A stretch of 64,000 bases of DNA from Tsukamurella tyrosinosolvens. Lineage in GTDB: Bacteria > Actinomycetota > Actinomycetes > Mycobacteriales > Mycobacteriaceae. The position numbers and the translations under genes are program-made. Location: NCBI RefSeq assembly GCF_900104775.1, contig NZ_FNSA01000003.1, positions 992,001 through 1,056,000 of the forward strand. The letters are read 5' to 3'. Shown one piece after another: positions 61,874 to 64,000 of the stretch (the stretch's first letter is position 1; every line of letters starts with the position of its first letter). Below the pieces are notes generated by a model. It was given only the letters and a program-made list of their open reading frames with translations, had not been told where the DNA came from and searched no databases.

Positions 61874-63159
61874 CGGTCCACGCCTCCCATCACAGGATCG
61901 ATGCTGGCGACGGCCGCGATGACGTCGGAGACCATGCCGCCCTCGCACATCGCCGCCACCGCCTGCAGGTTCGTGAACGACGGGTCGCGGAAGTGCACCC
62001 GGTAGGGGCGGGTGCCGCCGTCGCTGACGGCGTGCACCAGGAGTTCGCCGCGCGGTGCCTCGACGGAGACGGCGACCTGCCCGGCGGGGACGGCGAAGCC
62101 CTCGGTGACCAGCTTGAAGTGGTGGATCAGCGATTCCATCGACTCGCCCATGATCTCGGCGATGTGGGCGCGGGAGTTGCCGAGTCCGTCGCGCCCGACC
62201 GTGAGGTCGGCCGGCCAGCCGAGGCGGGCGTCGTCGACCATGACGGGCCCGGGCGTCAGCTTGTCGAGGCACTGCTCGACGATGCGCAGCGACTGGGTCA
62301 TCTCCAGCACCCGGATCAGGTAGCGGCCGTAGCAGTCGCACCCGCTGTCGGTGATCACGTCGAACTCGTAGTCCTCGTAGCCGCAGTAGGGCTCGCTGCG
62401 GCGCAGGTCGTGGGGGAGGCCCGTCGACCGCAGCACCGGACCGGTGATGCCGAGTGCCATGCACCCGGTGAGATCGAGGTAGCCGATGTTCTTGGTGCGC
62501 GCGATCCAGATCGGGTTCTCGGTGAGCATCGACGACATCGACGCCAACTGTTTCGGCAGCGTCCTCAGCAGCTCGCGGATCTGCGGGATCGCCTCGTCGG
62601 GCAGGTCGGCCGCGACGCCGCCCGGGCGGATGTAGGCGTGGTTCATCCGTAGCCCGGTGATGGTCTCGAAGACATCGAGGATCTGCTCGCGGATCTCGAA
62701 GCCGCGCAGCATGGGGGAGACCGCGCCCAGCTCCATGCCGCCGGTGGCGAGCGCGACGAGGTGGCTGGTGATCCGGTTGAGCTCCATCAGCAGCACGCGG
62801 ATCACCGTCGCGCGCTCGGGTATCTCGTCGGTGATGCCGAGCAGCTTCTCCACGGCGAGGCAGAAGGCGGTCTCGTTGAACAGCGGAGCGAGGTAGTCCA
62901 TCCGGGTGACGAACGTGGTGCCCTGCGTCCAGGTGCGGAACTCGAGGTTCTTCTCGATGCCCGTGTGCAGGAACCCGATCCCGCAGCGCGCCTCCGTCAC
63001 CGTCTCCCCGTCGAGCTCGAGGATCAGACGCAGGACGCCGTGCGTGGACGGGTGCTGCGGGCCCATGTTCACCACGATCCGCTCCTGGCCGATCGCCTCG
63101 GCGGCGATGTCGTCCCAGTCGGAGCCCATGGCGGTGAACTCGCTGTAGTCGGTGGTCAC
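61870..63159 (-). CDS. nuoD: NADH-quinone oxidoreductase subunit D
   Basis: The 49-kDa-type subunit that forms part of the quinone pocket, 429 residues: [32 protein letters not shown] and the C-terminal DPVMGGVDR are diagnostic. GTG 63159 overlaps the nuoC stop by 4 bases (GTGA). An ATG 30 bases inside is an alternative. Confidence 0.97.
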   Translation of the reverse strand: MTTDYSEFTAMGSDWDDIAAEAIGQERIVVNMGPQHPSTHGVLRLILELDGETVTEARCGIGFLHTGIEKNLEFRTWTQGTTFVTRMDYLAPLFNETAFCLAVEKLLGITDEIPERATVIRVLLMELNRITSHLVALATGGMELGAVSPMLRGFEIREQILDVFETITGLRMNHAYIRPGGVAADLPDEAIPQIRELLRTLPKQLASMSSMLTENPIWIARTKNIGYLDLTGCMALGITGPVLRSTGLPHDLRRSEPYCGYEDYEFDVITDSGCDCYGRYLIRVLEMTQSLRIVEQCLDKLTPGPVMVDDARLGWPADLTVGRDGLGNSRAHIAEIMGESMESLIHHFKLVTEGFAVPAGQVAVSVEAPRGELLVHAVSDGGTRPYRVHFRDPSFTNLQAVAAMCEGGMVSDVIAAVASIDPVMGGVDR

Positions 63160-63875
63160 GAGTACGACCTCCGGGTGTCGGGTGCCGAGACCTCGGCGCC
63201 GTGGAACTCGACGCCGATGCCGCCCAGCGGGTAGTCCTTGCGCTGCGGGTGGCCCTCCCAGTCGTCCGGCATCTCGATCCGGGTCAGCGAGGGGTGCCCG
63301 TCGAAGACGATGCCGAAGAAGTCGTACGTCTCCCGCTCGTGCCAGTCCGTGGTCGGGTAGACGGGGAACAGCGACGGGATGTGCGGATCGGCGTCGGGGC
63401 AGGAGGTTTCGAGGCGAAGCCGGCGGCCGTGCGTGATCGATTGCAGGTGCGTGACCGCCCGCAGCTCCGCGCCCGCGTCCTCCGGGAAGTGCACGCCCGA
63501 GGTGCCCAGGCACATCTCGAAGCGCAGGGCGGGCTCGTCGCGCAGCAGGCGCGCCACGGCCACCACGTGCTCGCGCGGCACGCGCAGCGTGACCTCGCCG
63601 CGGTACACGACCACTGCGCGGATCGCCTCGGCGGACGGCGCACCGTCGGAACGGTCCAGCGCGTCCCGCAGGACCGCGACGACCCCGTCGTAGCCCGGTG
63701 GCAGCGGCTCCTCGCCCGGTCCCGGCATGGCGACGGGGCGGGCGATCCGCCCGTAGCCCGAGGTGTCGCCGGTGCCCCCGCTGAACATGCCGGTGCGGGT
63801 GCGCACCACGTCGGGCTGCGGCGCCGACGGCTCGACGGTGCCGCCGGGCTCGGGCAGATCGGGGGAGTCGGTCAT
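63156..63875 (-). CDS. nuoC: NADH-quinone oxidoreductase subunit C
   Basis: The 30-kDa-type connecting subunit, 239 residues. [20 protein letters not shown] and the [13 protein letters not shown] end are typical. It has an N-terminal extension of about 80 residues. Its ATG overlaps the nuoB stop by 4 bases (ATGA). Confidence 0.96.
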   Translation of the reverse strand: MTDSPDLPEPGGTVEPSAPQPDVVRTRTGMFSGGTGDTSGYGRIARPVAMPGPGEEPLPPGYDGVVAVLRDALDRSDGAPSAEAIRAVVVYRGEVTLRVPREHVVAVARLLRDEPALRFEMCLGTSGVHFPEDAGAELRAVTHLQSITHGRRLRLETSCPDADPHIPSLFPVYPTTDWHERETYDFFGIVFDGHPSLTRIEMPDDWEGHPQRKDYPLGGIGVEFHGAEVSAPDTRRSYS

Positions 63876-64000
63876 CGCAGCAGGCCCTTGAACTCGATGG
63901 TGGGGCGCGACGCGAGCGCGGCCTCCTCCGCGGCCCGGCGCGCGGCTTCGCGGTTCACGCCCATCGGCGTCTCCGCGACCTTCTCGTGCAGGGCCAGCAG
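63872..64000 (-). CDS. nuoB: NADH-quinone oxidoreductase subunit B, C-terminal part
   Basis: 42 residues reading [20 protein letters not shown] to TIEFKGLLR before the stop at 63872-63874; this matches the NuoB C terminus of actinobacteria. The rest lies beyond the right edge, so the N2-cluster Cys are not visible. Its stop overlaps the nuoC start. Confidence 0.9.
   Translation of the reverse strand: MLALHEKVAETPMGVNREAARRAAEEAALASRPTIEFKGLLR

Overview
The window is GC-rich, gene-dense DNA from a mycolate-type actinobacterium (order Mycobacteriales). The backbone follows the Mycobacterium tuberculosis Rv1007c-Rv1022 neighbourhood: metG, tatD-family, rpfB, ksgA and ispE at the left; pth-rplY, prs-glmU-tRNA-Gln and tetR-mfd-mazG-lpqU further right. 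A complex I operon fills the right end. The set of accessory genes makes Tsukamurella or a close relative (Gordonia, Dietzia) my best guess. The genus is inferred from gene content only.

Left part (1-17.7 kb): the housekeeping block (209-7411) is followed by a copper-resistance unit (7454-11131). It has tandem CsoR-like operators, a membrane-anchored His-motif protein and a CopA ATPase that carries a fused C-terminal YHS module. A strong hairpin at 11142-11188 closes it. Next come an ABC-F ATPase, a 3-hydroxyisobutyryl-CoA hydrolase-like gene, and small regulator/target pairs (MarR with a membrane protein, TetR with a thioesterase) that have dyad operators between them.

Middle (17.7-36.8 kb): prfC; rplY-pth with a translationally coupled GNAT acetyltransferase; a three-gene oxidoreductase/hydrolase unit; and a membrane diguanylate cyclase. 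At 24745-30061 lies the most interesting accessory locus. It is a single-strand run of DyP peroxidase (with encapsulin-targeting tail), encapsulin, a two-ring Clp ATPase without a visible ClpP loop, a 51-residue very acidic protein and a membrane protein. The last genes overlap or abut. FUSC transporter, formate dehydrogenase, LysR, ArsC-like, DUF1905, prs and glmU follow.

Right part (36.9-64 kb): tRNA-Gln, a pyrimidine-dimer glycosylase-like gene, a group of small stress-type genes (CsbD, DoxX with undecad repeats, HspR-like MerR), lpqU-mazG-mfd, a TetR gene with a four-box operator, a frameshifted secretory lipase, and the nuo operon. The nuo genes (nuoB partial through nuoN) are nearly all joined by 4-base stop/start overlaps, and a small membrane gene and a TetR gene follow at the end.

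Two DNA-level signals are not explained by genes. An 81-bp element with perfect 10-bp terminal inverted repeats occurs twice in opposite orientation at about 90% identity (14195-14275 and 47176-47256). The 9-mer GCACCGTCG and its complement occur about 45 times, against roughly two expected from base composition. No interval longer than 300 bases lacks a gene; the longest are 38207-38478 and 21054-21291. I saw no transposase, CRISPR array, rRNA gene or origin.
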